Of a DNA stretch of 64,000 nt, positions 51,098 through 60,064 are shown piece by piece. The stretch's first letter is position 1, and each line of letters begins with the position of its first letter. The position numbers and the translations under genes are program-made. Below the pieces are notes generated by a model, which was given only the letters and a program-made list of their open reading frames with translations, did no database searches and was not told the DNA's origin. The DNA is from Clostridia bacterium (GTDB taxonomy: Bacteria > Bacillota > Clostridia > Oscillospirales > CAG-272): the NCBI GenBank assembly GCA_017540175.1, contig JAFYBN010000099.1, forward strand, positions 1 through 64,000. Reading direction: 5' to 3'.

Positions 51098-52597
51098 TCA
51101 TCCGACCTTTTCAAATGCTTCGTTGATGTCCTTGAGCATCCGGCTGACCATCGAGCGGCGCTTCGCCACGATGCGGGAGATATTCGATTCGCCGCCCTGC
51201 ACGATGGATTTCATATTGTTTTTGAGCGCTCCGACCTGATAGATCCACCCGAGGTCATAGGCGCGGGTCGTGAAGATGATATCGAGCATCCTGCCGGATT
51301 CCTCGTCGCGCGCCGCCTTGCGCTGCAGGGTGATGTCGTAATACGCGGGCATGACGTACTCCTCGGAAAGCCGCGCGAGACCGTCGAGCACGCATCCCGT
51401 GAATTCTTCGTCCGAAATCAGCGCGGGCACGCCGAGCAGCACGCCGTCGTTTTCCGCCACGCAGCTGCGGTACACCTGCTGCGCCTCGTCGAATTTCGGC
51501 ATGGGCAGGATGCCGAAGTCGGACTCCATGTCGCGGAACGCAGTGATGCGGTTGATCTCCTGCATGTAGAAGAGCGCGTGGTCTCCGGCGAAGAGATCGT
51601 AGGAGCTGTACCCCTTGTTGATGTAGTCCGCCGTGACGTTCGCGTCCGCGGCGAAGGTGACGAATTTGTCGACGATGTCCTGCACGCGCTCCGTGTCCAG
51701 CGTCAGCTCGAACTGACCGTCCTCGTTCACCTGACAGCAATACTCAAGCCCGGAATTGATCGCCCCGGTGATCGAGTCCACCCAGAGGCAGAGCCCGAAC
51801 AGATCCTGAGGACCCATTTTTCCGTCGCCGTTCAGATCGGTCGAGACGCTTCTGACTGCGGAAGAGAAGAGATCGTAGGTCCACTTGCCGTCGAGCACCG
51901 CTTCGTAGGGCGAGCCGATTTTCAGAAGTTCGGAAACATGGTACTTCTCGTCCAGATCCTTGTTGAAGAGTACGGCGAAGGTCGCGTTGTAGGAGGCGAT
52001 GCAGGAGGCGTTGACGGCGTGATAGAGCTTGCCGTTGATCGTCATGTCCTCCACCGAGCGCTGGTCCCACCACCGGTCCTCAAGGTGGAGATCGGGCAGG
52101 GTCGTCATGTCGATGAAATACCCGTCCTCGGTCAGCTTCGCGGCGTCGGTCATCATAAGCTGTGCGCAGTTATAAATCTCGTCCCCCGCCTTGTAAGCGG
52201 TTTTGAGCTCGTTCGGACCGTTTCCGCCGAAGTGCTCCGACGAGGTCAGCTTGATGTTCAAAGTATCCTCAAGCTCGATGTTGCGGTTGAAGCGGGCGCT
52301 GTTGATGATTTCGGGATTTTCCGCGTCCGCGTCGATATTGTTCTGCCGCCACTCGCTGTTGTCCATGCCGCTGATGAGCACGTTGAAGACGCGCCCCTCG
52401 AAATTGCGCTCGCCGAGATAGGCAAGGGGCTTGACGCGGACCTCTTCGGTTTCCGCGTTCTCTCCGACGGCCGGGTCGGACGGGGGAGCGGCAGGCTCCT
52501 GCTTTGTTTCTCCGCAGGACAGGAGCGTGGGCAAAAGCAGCAGGACGGAGAGGAGAATACAGAGAAGTCCGGATATGGGTCTCAGCGTCTGTTTCAT
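51098..52597 (-). CDS. Extracellular solute-binding lipoprotein (ABC importer type)
   Basis: A 499-residue lipoprotein. The ATG follows AAAGGAG and leads into a signal peptide with lipobox LLSC (Cys28), then an acidic/Pro-rich linker and the binding fold. It carries DLNGDGKMGPQD near residue 252 (EF-hand-like calcium loop), FGILPMPKFDEAQQVY and VMPAYYDITLQRKAARDEESGRMLDIIF. The same blocks in the same order are in the protein at 221-1699, so the two are paralogs. No permease genes are near. It sits 25 bases after a HAD gene and 52 before the dehydrogenase. Confidence 0.92.
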   Translation of the reverse strand: MKQTLRPISGLLCILLSVLLLLPTLLSCGETKQEPAAPPSDPAVGENAETEEVRVKPLAYLGERNFEGRVFNVLISGMDNSEWRQNNIDADAENPEIINSARFNRNIELEDTLNIKLTSSEHFGGNGPNELKTAYKAGDEIYNCAQLMMTDAAKLTEDGYFIDMTTLPDLHLEDRWWDQRSVEDMTINGKLYHAVNASCIASYNATFAVLFNKDLDEKYHVSELLKIGSPYEAVLDGKWTYDLFSSAVRSVSTDLNGDGKMGPQDLFGLCLWVDSITGAINSGLEYCCQVNEDGQFELTLDTERVQDIVDKFVTFAADANVTADYINKGYSSYDLFAGDHALFYMQEINRITAFRDMESDFGILPMPKFDEAQQVYRSCVAENDGVLLGVPALISDEEFTGCVLDGLARLSEEYVMPAYYDITLQRKAARDEESGRMLDIIFTTRAYDLGWIYQVGALKNNMKSIVQGGESNISRIVAKRRSMVSRMLKDINEAFEKVG

Positions 52598-52622
52598 CGA
52601 GTTTCTCCTTTCGGTGGAAAAA

Positions 52623-53150
52623 TCAGAATTCCGATTCAAGTTTCAGAACAAGGGGAGGGAGCTCGTCGGGAGAGGCGATCCTGCAGGTCGGGATCTCATC
52701 CGGCACGGTCGGCTCAAACGAGCGCCGCTTCGACCATGTGAGCAGGACCGAGCGGATCCCGAACCGGTTCGCGCCGAGGATGTCGCGGGCGATGTTGTTC
52801 CCGATCATCAGCACGCGGGGCTTGTCGGCGTCCGTGAGACCCAGCGCTTCCAACGCGGCGGAAAACATTTTCGCGGAAGGCTTGTCCTCGCCGATCTCTT
52901 CCGAAATGATCCGGGCAGAGAAGATGTGATCGAGCCCGTTCTGCTTCATGGTGTTTGAGAAGGAACGCGTCAGCCCGTCCGCGACCATGACAATGGGAAA
53001 GCCCTCTTCGTAAAGCCGGAGATAAGCCTCCTTCGCGCCGGGGATCGTGGACGCGGAGACCACCGTGCCGTCCGGGGAGTGGATCTCGGTCCCCTCGTCG
53101 ATGATCGTGTCGCCGATGTCGGTAAAAAGTACGAGTTTTCTCTGCGGCAT
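52623..53150 (-). CDS. HAD-like hydrolase
   Basis: A 175-residue HAD-superfamily protein. Motif I reads FTDIGDTI: the nucleophile Asp is present, but the second Asp two residues on is Gly (DIG), as in DLGNV-type members. Motif II may be VMVADGLT, the helix K is in GEDKPSAKMF, and motif IV is VLMIGNNIARDI with Asn for Asp. The substrate is unknown. It is the first gene of the operon with a solute-binding protein and a dehydrogenase; ATG has AAAGGAGG upstream. Confidence 0.85.
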   Translation of the reverse strand: MPQRKLVLFTDIGDTIIDEGTEIHSPDGTVVSASTIPGAKEAYLRLYEEGFPIVMVADGLTRSFSNTMKQNGLDHIFSARIISEEIGEDKPSAKMFSAALEALGLTDADKPRVLMIGNNIARDILGANRFGIRSVLLTWSKRRSFEPTVPDEIPTCRIASPDELPPLVLKLESEF

Positions 53151-53173
53151 GGAGCGGGCCTCCTTTTTTCTTC

Positions 53174-53202
53174 ATTATATCCTTTCGCGCGACCGGATGC
53201 AA
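53174..53202 (-). promoter_or_regulatory. Promoter for the HAD-SBP-oxidoreductase operon
   Basis: Minus-strand TTGCAT (53197-53202), 17-base spacer, TATAAT (53174-53179). Confidence 0.75.
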
Positions 53203-53262
53203 GAGCAAAGCCATGTTCGGATGTGAATATTCCGTGAACGAAGAAAACTGACGCCGAAATCC

Positions 53263-53291
53263 AAAAAGGAGCGGCTGTTTGAAGCCGCTCC
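53263..53291 (-). terminator. Terminator of the uracil permease gene
   Basis: Nine-bp stem (53268-53276 with 53283-53291), then TTTTTGG on the minus strand. Confidence 0.8.
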
Positions 53292-53311
53292 CGCAAGAGG
53301 ATCGATGGGGA

Positions 53312-54685
53312 TTATTTGTTCTTGTTTTCCGGCTCTTCTGCCTTCTTGTCCTTGCCGGAGAGCATCACATTGACGAGGATGCCGAGGATGAGCGCGGTGG
53401 CGATGGAAGTGATCGTGACCTTGCCGAAGGTGAGGGAGAGACCGCCGATGCCGCAGATCAGGATCGTGGAAACCACGAACAGATTGCGGTTGTCCTCGAG
53501 GTCGACCTTCTGGACCATCTTCAGACCGGAAACGGCGATGAAGCCGTAGAGCGCGATGCACACGCCGCCCATGACGCAGCTCGGGATGGAGGCGAGGAAG
53601 GTGACGAAGGGAGAGAGGAAGGAGATCAGGATCGCGATGATCGCCGTGCAGAAGATCGTGATGACGGAAGCGTTGCCGGAGATCGCCACGCAGCCGATGG
53701 ACTCGCCGTAGGTTGTGTTCGGGCAGCCGCCGAAGAACGCGCCCGCCATGGAGCCGATACCGTCGCCGAGCAGGGTGCGGGAGAGACCGGGATCTTCGAG
53801 AAGGTCTTTCTCAATGATGGAGGAAATATTCTTGTGGTCGGCGACATGCTCCGCGAAGACGACGAACGCGACGGGAATGTACGCGACCGCGATGGTGGCG
53901 AGGTAGATGCCGTTCATTTCGCCGAAGCCCTTGAAGGCCTGGACAAACGTGAAGTCGGGAACGCTGAAGAAGGTCTTCAGACCGACGCCGCCTTCCACGA
54001 GGGCGGAGAAGCCGGAGAAGTCAATGATCTTCATGGCGGAGATATCGGCAGCGTTGCCGATCAGGGTGAAGATGAGCGCGCAGCAGTAGCCCGCGAGAAT
54101 GCCGATGATGAAGGGGATCATCTTCAGGGTCTTCTTGCCGTAGACGGAGCAGAGCATCGTGACCGCGAGGGTTACGAGACCGCAGACGATCGCGATTTTG
54201 TTGCCGCCGGTCGGGAAATCGATGGACTTTGACAGGTCGCCTGCCGCGTTGCCCGCGAGGGAAAGACCGATGATGGCGACCGTGGGACCGATGATGACGG
54301 CGGGCATGAGCTTATTGATCCAGCCGACGCCGACGAAGTGGACGATGATCGCGATCACGACGTAAACGAGACCCGCGAAAATCGCGCCGCACAGCAGACC
54401 GAGGAAGCCGAGCTGCGCGGATGCCGCGCCCGCGAACGCCGCGGACATCGAGCCGAGGAATGCGAAGGAGGAACCGAGGAACACGGGGCTCTTGAACCGG
54501 GTAAAGAGAAGGTACACGATGGAGCCGACGCCGGCGCCGAACAGAGCAGCCGAGGTGCTCATGCCGTTGCCGATGATCATGGGGACGGCGATCGTCGCCG
54601 CCATGATGGCAAGGAGCTGCTGGAACGCGAAGGCGATGAGTTGACCGCCCTTCGGCTTGTCTGCGGGCTGATAAATGAGTTTCAT
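53312..54685 (-). CDS. uraA: Uracil permease (NCS2 family)
   Basis: Proton-coupled uracil importer of the cytoplasmic membrane, 457 residues with about 14 hydrophobic segments. It has the NCS2 start GGQLIAFAFQQLLAIMAATIAVP, the substrate-site Glu in VFAEHVADHKNIS (about 240-252) and GGCPNTTYGESIGCVAIS (about 280-297) as in UraA. The start is the ATG with GGAGG upstream; the longer reading runs through an attenuator. A PyrR-type leader upstream supports uracil rather than xanthine as substrate. Confidence 0.92.
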   Translation of the reverse strand: MKLIYQPADKPKGGQLIAFAFQQLLAIMAATIAVPMIIGNGMSTSAALFGAGVGSIVYLLFTRFKSPVFLGSSFAFLGSMSAAFAGAASAQLGFLGLLCGAIFAGLVYVVIAIIVHFVGVGWINKLMPAVIIGPTVAIIGLSLAGNAAGDLSKSIDFPTGGNKIAIVCGLVTLAVTMLCSVYGKKTLKMIPFIIGILAGYCCALIFTLIGNAADISAMKIIDFSGFSALVEGGVGLKTFFSVPDFTFVQAFKGFGEMNGIYLATIAVAYIPVAFVVFAEHVADHKNISSIIEKDLLEDPGLSRTLLGDGIGSMAGAFFGGCPNTTYGESIGCVAISGNASVITIFCTAIIAILISFLSPFVTFLASIPSCVMGGVCIALYGFIAVSGLKMVQKVDLEDNRNLFVVSTILICGIGGLSLTFGKVTITSIATALILGILVNVMLSGKDKKAEEPENKNK

Positions 54686-54732
54686 AAGTCCTCCGAAAAG
54701 ATGTTGTTTTGGACAGAACGCGCCCGGGCATG

Positions 54733-54816
54733 AAAAAAGCCCAGCGCAAGGTTGGGCGGCAAAAAAACACAGGCAGACGTCCGACCTTGCCGGCATCGCG
54801 GTACCGGATTAAAGCT
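54733..54816 (-). promoter_or_regulatory. PyrR-type transcription attenuator
   Basis: On the minus strand: CTTTAA, a CCGG/CCGG stem with a ten-base loop TACCGCGATG (seven of ten matching the PyrR loop UCCCGUGAGG), then CAAGG (54781-54816). The following GCAAGGT can pair with ACCTTGC of the terminator region (antiterminator). The terminator is GCCCA/TGGGC (54739-54757) followed by six T. Anti-antiterminator, antiterminator and terminator are mutually exclusive, as in Bacillus pyr genes. Confidence 0.75.
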
Positions 54817-54834
54817 CGTTCTTTCCATCGATTA

Positions 54835-54863
54835 AGTATAGCATAACCGACTTTTTTTGTCAA
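54835..54863 (-). promoter_or_regulatory. Promoter for the uracil permease leader
   Basis: Minus-strand TTGACA (54858-54863), 17-base spacer, TATACT (54835-54840). Confidence 0.85.
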
Positions 54864-54959
54864 GAAGCGACCCGAAAAAATCATGGACAAAAAACGGAAT
54901 CGACTTTCGCGCTGACTTTATGGAAAACATGGAAAAGAACGAAGCGGCTTTTTTGATCC

Positions 54960-54988
54960 TTGCGCGCAGGAAATAAATGTGGTAGAAT
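54960..54988 (+). promoter_or_regulatory. Possible promoter for the NUDIX gene
   Basis: TTGCGC (54960-54965), 17-base spacer, TAGAAT (54983-54988). Confidence 0.5.
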
Positions 54989-55019
54989 ACGTTTCGAAAC
55001 GAAAACCACGGAGAAGGAT

Positions 55020-55454
55020 ATGGCGGAGCTTGCGGTTTTTACGAATATGTGCGTGATCGAGAGGGACGGATACGTTCTCATGCAGGAGAGAGCGGACAAA
55101 AACTGGCCCGGCGTTGCCTTTCCGGGCGGGCACGTCGAACTCGGGGAATCCTTTACCGAAGCTGTCAAGCGCGAGGTGCGGGAGGAGACCGGGCTCACGA
55201 TCGCGGATCCCGAGCTTTGCGGCGTCAAGCAGTTTTGGGACGACGACGGCGCGCGCTACGTCGTATTTCTGTATCGCACGTCGAGCTTTACGGGCGAGCT
55301 GCGGTCGTCGGAGGAGGGAAGGGTCTTCTGGGTCAAAAAGGAAGACGTCGGAAAAATGCGCCTGCCGAACGGCGTGCGCCCCATGCTTCCCGTCTTTTTC
55401 GGAGACTTCCCGCGGGAGCTCTTCTGGCGCGGCGGCGGTTTCGAGCTGCTGTGA
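55020..55454 (+). CDS. NUDIX hydrolase (MutT-like)
   Basis: A 144-residue pyrophosphohydrolase, perhaps an 8-oxo-dGTP diphosphatase. The Nudix box is complete: GGHVELGESFTEAV, then KREVREETGLTI (about 36-61). The start MAELAVFTNMCVIERDGYVLMQER and GVKQFWDDDGARYVVFLYRT are typical of the YtkD/MutT 8-oxo-dGTP group. ATG has CGGAGAAGGA upstream. Single gene, divergent from the uracil permease. Confidence 0.92.
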   Translation: MAELAVFTNMCVIERDGYVLMQERADKNWPGVAFPGGHVELGESFTEAVKREVREETGLTIADPELCGVKQFWDDDGARYVVFLYRTSSFTGELRSSEEGRVFWVKKEDVGKMRLPNGVRPMLPVFFGDFPRELFWRGGGFELL

Positions 55455-55531
55455 GGTGTTGAGATTTTTTCACTGATTTGTAAATTTTGCCTTTTATCGC
55501 GGAAAACCTGCCCGAAAATCTCCGAAAGTGT

Positions 55532-55560
55532 TTGACAAACAATCTTTTTTGTGATATACT
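55532..55560 (+). promoter_or_regulatory. Promoter for rsmE
   Basis: TTGACA (55532-55537), 17-base spacer, TATACT (55555-55560). Confidence 0.85.
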
Positions 55561-55618
55561 ATCAAGGTATGCGGCACGGTTCGCTTTCAGCGGACCGCTT
55601 GACAGTCAGGAGCGCTTT

Positions 55619-56368
55619 ATGCCGAGATTCTTTGTAGACTCATCCGCCTTTTCCGACGGGAAGATCACCGTTCGGGGAGACGACGCCGTCCACATCGGGC
55701 GCGTGCTCCGCATGAAGCCCGGCGAGTCCCTGACCGTCTGCGACGAATACGGCGTGGAATACGCGTGCGTCATCGCCGCGGTCGGGCAGGAGATTCTGCT
55801 TGACGCGCTTTCGTCGAAGCTCTCGGAGAACGAACCCCCGTACCGCGCGACGGTGTATCAATCCCTGGTGCGGAGCGAGCGTTTCGATACGGTTCTGATG
55901 AAAGCGACGGAGCTCGGCGTCTCGTCGGTCGTTCCCGTGATCGCGTCGCGCTGTACCGTAAAGCTCGAGCCGCGCGAATACGCGAAAAAGCGGGAACGCT
56001 GGCAGAGGATCCTCAGCGAAGCCGCGAAGCAGTGCGGCCGCGGTGCGATCCCGCGCGTATGCGATCCCATGCCGTTTTCCGACGCCGTGAAGGATGCGGC
56101 GAAAGCCGATCTCCCCCTCTTCTGTTACGAAGCGGGAGGCACGGCGCCCCTGCCCGAAATCTGCTCCTCAGTCCCATCTCCGGGGACCGTTTCCGTTTTC
56201 ATCGGTCCGGAAGGCGGGTTCGAGCAGCGCGAAGCCGATGAAGCCGCGGCGGGCGGAATGAGGATGACTGGACTCGGAAACCGCATTCTCAGAACCGAAA
56301 CGGCAGCCCCCTATGTGCTTGCCTGTCTTTCTTTCCGATACGAGCTGCCCGGCGGCTCCTCTCTTTGA
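55619..56368 (+). CDS. rsmE: 16S rRNA (uracil1498-N3)-methyltransferase
   Basis: SAM-dependent SPOUT methyltransferase acting on helix 44 of 16S rRNA, 249 residues. The PUA-like N-terminal domain is RFFVDSSAFSDGKITVRGDDAVHIGRVLRMKPGE; the trefoil-knot C-terminal part has LMKATELGVSSVVPVIASRC, ERWQRILSEAAKQCGRGAIP, FIGPEGGFEQREADEA and LGNRILRTETAAPYVL. ATG follows CAGGAGCG. It precedes the membrane-protein gene by 37 bases. Confidence 0.95.
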   Translation: MPRFFVDSSAFSDGKITVRGDDAVHIGRVLRMKPGESLTVCDEYGVEYACVIAAVGQEILLDALSSKLSENEPPYRATVYQSLVRSERFDTVLMKATELGVSSVVPVIASRCTVKLEPREYAKKRERWQRILSEAAKQCGRGAIPRVCDPMPFSDAVKDAAKADLPLFCYEAGGTAPLPEICSSVPSPGTVSVFIGPEGGFEQREADEAAAGGMRMTGLGNRILRTETAAPYVLACLSFRYELPGGSSL

Positions 56369-56405
56369 TGCTGAAAGGAGAAGGCTTGTTTCAAACAGGC
56401 CGATC

Positions 56406-56882
56406 ATGAAATTGAATATGGCTACGAATATGGGAAAAACTAAAAAGAACGCCGTGACCACCGGCAAGAATAAAATCTCCGCCATGAGCAAGTCTTCCGC
56501 GGCGCACATCGTTCTCATCCGGATCCTCGTCATCATTTTAACGGACGTCATCGTGACCACGCTGTTCCGTTACGTCCGCGGGGAAGGCATGCGGGAGTAC
56601 TATTTCCGCCTGAACACGCTTCCCGTCCTTCGGATCGTCTTCGGGGCGCTTCTTGCGTCGTCGGTCTGCTATCTCGTGATCACCCTTGTGAAAAAGATCG
56701 ACACGTCCGCGCACTGGGTCACGCCCGCCATGCTGACCGCGCTCTTCCTCTACCTGACGGTCCTGACGGTCTTCTACGACAAATTCACGCAGACCCCGTT
56801 CCTTTTCTACACCATGACGATCATCGGCAGCGTTCTCTTCGCCGTCTACTATATCTACACAATCCTGCTTTATAAGAAATAA
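56406..56882 (+). CDS. Small multi-pass membrane protein of unknown function
   Basis: A 158-residue protein with a basic, Lys-rich N-terminus and four hydrophobic segments (about 26-42, 63-85, 94-116 and 132-153). No family was recognised. The start is uncertain: ATGs at 56406, 56418 and 56430 are in frame and none has a good ribosome site. A strong site (AAAGGAG) lies upstream in front of a TTG that opens an eight-codon reading whose TGA overlaps the ATG at 56406, so coupling is possible. It follows rsmE and ends at a terminator. Confidence 0.7.
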   Translation: MKLNMATNMGKTKKNAVTTGKNKISAMSKSSAAHIVLIRILVIILTDVIVTTLFRYVRGEGMREYYFRLNTLPVLRIVFGALLASSVCYLVITLVKKIDTSAHWVTPAMLTALFLYLTVLTVFYDKFTQTPFLFYTMTIIGSVLFAVYYIYTILLYKK

Positions 56883-56908
56883 GATACCAAACATAAAGTT
56901 GCGATTTC

Positions 56909-56953
56909 CGGCTTGACTGATCGAAACCAATCCGTCAAGCCGTTCTTTTCCTC
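56909..56953 (+). terminator. Intrinsic terminator
   Basis: Perfect 9-bp stem (56909-56917 with 56934-56942), then TTCTTTTCC. Confidence 0.75.
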
Positions 56954-57080
56954 TTATGGCTTTTGGCGTTTTTCGGCGAAAAACGGACGGATTTTCGGGT
57001 AAAATTCCCCTCCAATCGTCATTCCGGAGACACAACACAAAAAAAACACACGATTTCTATGAAAAATTCCGATTTCCCTA

Positions 57081-57109
57081 TTGAAAAAATACAAAAAATC
57101 ATGTAGAAT
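57081..57109 (+). promoter_or_regulatory. Promoter for the CdaR-type regulator
   Basis: TTGAAA (57081-57086), 17-base spacer, TAGAAT (57104-57109) in an AT-rich stretch. Confidence 0.7.
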
Positions 57110-57163
57110 ATAGTATAGTATTTACAAGGTATCAAAAATCAGACTTTCAGGAAGGGGCAAACC

Positions 57164-58249
57164 ATGTCAAACCGTCTATTTCAGGGAATCATTCACCAAA
57201 TGAGGGACGCTGTGGACCGTGTGATCGGCGTGATCGACGACAACGGCGTGATCATCGCGTGCAGCGAACTCGTAAAAATCGGCGAAATGAGACAGGGCGT
57301 GCGGGACGAGCTTGCCTATACGTCCGACGCCATTACCTCCGGCGGCTATACCTATAAGCCGATCGGAACGGGCTCCAAATGGGAATACATCGTTTTCATC
57401 GAGGGCGAGGACAAGTATGCCGAAAAGATCGCCACCATTCTCGCGGTTTCGCTTTCCAACATCAAGAATCTCTATGACGAAAAGTACGACAAGAATTCCT
57501 TCATCAAGAACATCATTCTCGACAACATTCTCCCGAGCGACATTTACATCAAGTCGAAGGAGCTCCGCTTCAACGCGGAAGAGAGCCGCGTCGTCTTCCT
57601 GATCAAGTTCCATTCCAAATCCGACGTGCTCTCGTTCGACATGGTGCAGAACATCTTCCCGGACAAGAACAAGGACTACGTCATCGCGACCGGCGAGCAG
57701 GACATCGTGCTCGTCAAGGAAGTCAAGCCCAACACCGACATCAAGGAAATCGAGAAGATCGCGAAGCAGATCGCCGATACGCTCAATTCCGAGTTCTACG
57801 TCAAGGTTTCGATCGGCATCGGCACGGTCGTCGACAACATCAAGGATCTCGCCCGCTCCTACAAAGAAGCGCAGGTCGCCTTTGAAGTCGGAAAAGTCTT
57901 CGACACCGAAAAGAACATCATCAGCTATGAAAATCTCGGCATCGGCCGCCTGATCTACCAGCTTCCGACGACGCTGTGCGAAATGTTTCTTCAGGAAGTC
58001 TTCAAGAACGGCTCGCTCGATTCCCTTGACCGCGAGACCCTCATGACGATCCAGTGCTTCTTCGAGAACAACCTCAACGTTTCGGAAACCTCCCGCAAGC
58101 TCTTCGTGCACCGCAATACGCTGGTGTACCGTCTTGAAAAGATCCGCAAGCTCACCGGCCTTGACCTCAGGGAATTCGATCACGCCATCACCTTCAAAGT
58201 CGCTCTCATGGTCAAGCGCTATCTTACCACCAAGCCGGTCAAGTATTGA
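57164..58249 (+). CDS. CdaR/PucR-family transcriptional regulator
   Basis: A 361-residue regulator. The N-terminal part (RDAVDRVIGVIDDNGVIIACSELVKIGEM) is the sugar-diacid-recognition-like sensor, a GGDEF-like middle domain spans about 130-255 (VVFLIKFHSKSDVL, VKVSIGIGTVVDNIKDLARSYKEAQVAFEVG), and the C-terminal PucR HTH_30 domain is clear (DRETLMTIQCFFENNLNVSETSRKLFVHRNTLVYRLEKIRKLTGLDL). Such proteins activate sugar-acid or purine genes, but in Clostridia one is often upstream of ftsEX, as here. ATG follows GGAAGGGG. Confidence 0.92.
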   Translation: MSNRLFQGIIHQMRDAVDRVIGVIDDNGVIIACSELVKIGEMRQGVRDELAYTSDAITSGGYTYKPIGTGSKWEYIVFIEGEDKYAEKIATILAVSLSNIKNLYDEKYDKNSFIKNIILDNILPSDIYIKSKELRFNAEESRVVFLIKFHSKSDVLSFDMVQNIFPDKNKDYVIATGEQDIVLVKEVKPNTDIKEIEKIAKQIADTLNSEFYVKVSIGIGTVVDNIKDLARSYKEAQVAFEVGKVFDTEKNIISYENLGIGRLIYQLPTTLCEMFLQEVFKNGSLDSLDRETLMTIQCFFENNLNVSETSRKLFVHRNTLVYRLEKIRKLTGLDLREFDHAITFKVALMVKRYLTTKPVKY

Positions 58250-58469
58250 CCGAAAAAACGAATCGGATAAGCGGGGACTCCCGGCGCGTGCCGTCGGGCT
58301 TGTCCCTGCCTGTGTTTCTGTGAGGTTTTGTCTCACAATCGCCACAAAATGGCAAAAAAAGATCACATAAGTTCGGCGCAATGGACAGACTGCGGCATCC
58401 CTGACTCCCGCGGCTGTGCAGGTCGCATATCCCGCCGCCGAGTCTGCGGCTGAGGGTCGAAAGGTTTCT
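58250..58469 (+). other. Intergenic region before ftsE
   Basis: About 220 bases with a GC-rich imperfect hairpin (58284-58310) and a palindromic TGTGAG-N7-CTCACA (58319-58324, 58332-58337). No promoter was identified with confidence, and no gene is seen. Confidence 0.4.
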
Positions 58470-59156
58470 ATGATTGACTTTGTGAATGTAAAAAAAGCGT
58501 ATCCCAACGGGACCATCGCGCTCGGGGGGATCAATCTTCATATCGATGAAGGCGAATTCGTCTTTGTCTGCGGTCCTTCCGGCGCGGGCAAATCCACGAT
58601 GATGAAGCTGCTCCTCAGAGAAGAGCGCATCACGTCCGGAAAGCTCACGGTCGGCAAATACGATCTCCAAAAGCTCTCAAATTTCCGGGTACCGTATTAC
58701 AGGCGCGAGCTCGGCGTCGTGTTTCAGGATTTCCGTCTTTTCCCGAAAAAGACCGTGTTTGAAAACGTCGCGTTCGCGATGGAGGTCGTCGGCACGCCGC
58801 GTAAAATGATCGTCCGCCGCGTTCCCGCCATTCTCAATACCGTCAACCTCAACGGCAAACAGAATTCCTTCCCGAACGAGATCTCCGGCGGCGAGCAGCA
58901 GCGGGTCGCTTTGGCGCGCGCGCTGGCGAACAATCCGAAGGTGATCATCGCCGACGAGCCGACCGGCAACATCGACCCGCGCCTGTCGCTCGAAATCATG
59001 AGCCTGCTCATCAAGATCAACAAGCTCGGCAAGACCGTCATCGTCGTCACCCACGAAAAGGATCTCGTGGACTATTACAAGCAGCGTGTGGTCATGCTGA
59101 ACAAGGGTCTTATAACGGAGGACCGGATAGGAGGTATGTACTGTGCGGAGGTATAA
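58470..59156 (+). CDS. ftsE: Cell-division ATP-binding protein FtsE
   Basis: ATPase of the FtsEX complex, 228 residues. It couples ATP hydrolysis to activation of wall hydrolases through FtsX. Walker [13 protein letters not shown] (about 36-47), Q-loop FQDFRLF, ABC signature [15 protein letters not shown] (about 136-150), Walker [13 protein letters not shown] and the switch His in [11 protein letters not shown] has AAAGG upstream. The gene overlaps ftsX by 14 bases. Confidence 0.97.
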   Translation: MIDFVNVKKAYPNGTIALGGINLHIDEGEFVFVCGPSGAGKSTMMKLLLREERITSGKLTVGKYDLQKLSNFRVPYYRRELGVVFQDFRLFPKKTVFENVAFAMEVVGTPRKMIVRRVPAILNTVNLNGKQNSFPNEISGGEQQRVALARALANNPKVIIADEPTGNIDPRLSLEIMSLLIKINKLGKTVIVVTHEKDLVDYYKQRVVMLNKGLITEDRIGGMYCAEV

Positions 59157-60021
59157 TCCTTTCTATTTCATCGGTCAGGCGTTTGAGGGGCTTTGGCGCA
59201 ACGGCGTCATGAGCTTCGCGTCCATTGCCGTTCTGATGAGCCTTCTCGTTGTGACCGGCGGGTTTACGCTGCTCGTCGCGAACATCAACAAAAACCTCGA
59301 CGAATTCAACTCGATCAAGCAGATCGTCGTTTTCTGCGAGCAGGACGCGACCGACGAGGAAATCGCCGTGCTCGGCGATACCATCGGAAAACTGGACAAC
59401 ATCGAAAAGGTCCAGCACGTCACGAAAAAAGAGGGTCTTGAAAAAATGAAGGCGGAATATGAAGCGTACAGCGACGTATCCGAAGAAGACAACCCTCTTC
59501 CCGATTCCTTTGTCATCACCTATATCGACAACGAAAAGGTCTCCGACCTTGACTACCAGCTCAAAAATCTCGACGGAGTCGTGAAAGTCAACAACCGGCT
59601 TGACCTTGCCACGAAGATCGAGAGCTTCAAGCGGGGCGTCATGCTCGTCTTCGCATGGTTTCTCGTCATCCTCGGCGTCGTGAGCTTCTTTATCATCATG
59701 AATACGATCAAGCTCTCGGTGTTTTCACGCCGGAACGAGATTTCGATCATGCAGTACGTCGGCGCGACGGGATGGTTCATATCCCTGCCGTATATCATAG
59801 AAGGTATCATCATCGGTATCATCGCGTCTGTCGCGGCATATTTTATCGAATGGTACATTTACTTCTATATTGAAGAAATGGTTCATTCCAATCTGCAGTT
59901 CATCTCGTTTATTCCGTTCACGGAACTCAAGGGCACGGTGCTGCTCGGCTTCATCGCCATCGGCATCGGCGCGGGCATCATCGGGAGTTTGGTCTCCCTC
60001 GCGAGGTATCTCAGACAGTAA
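59143..60021 (+). CDS. ftsX: Cell-division protein FtsX
   Basis: Membrane partner of FtsE, 292 residues, starting at a GTG with ATAGGAGG upstream inside the end of ftsE. It has one N-terminal TM (about 21-43), an extracellular domain (about 44-165; NLDEFNSIKQIVVFCEQDATDEE, ITYIDNEKVSDLDYQLKNLDGV), and three C-terminal TMs with the FtsX core FFIIMNTIKLSVFSRRNEISIMQYVGATGWFI. The extracellular domain should contact the two M23 peptidases encoded next. Confidence 0.96.
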   Translation: MRRYNPFYFIGQAFEGLWRNGVMSFASIAVLMSLLVVTGGFTLLVANINKNLDEFNSIKQIVVFCEQDATDEEIAVLGDTIGKLDNIEKVQHVTKKEGLEKMKAEYEAYSDVSEEDNPLPDSFVITYIDNEKVSDLDYQLKNLDGVVKVNNRLDLATKIESFKRGVMLVFAWFLVILGVVSFFIIMNTIKLSVFSRRNEISIMQYVGATGWFISLPYIIEGIIIGIIASVAAYFIEWYIYFYIEEMVHSNLQFISFIPFTELKGTVLLGFIAIGIGAGIIGSLVSLARYLRQ

Positions 60022-60064
60022 GCACCGGCGCATGGATCCGGTTTATTGATTGATTTTGACGGAT

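Noticed and set aside
53312..54796. Uracil permease start at 54796
   Set aside because: It would translate the attenuator; the ATG at 54685 has GGAGG and matches the family.
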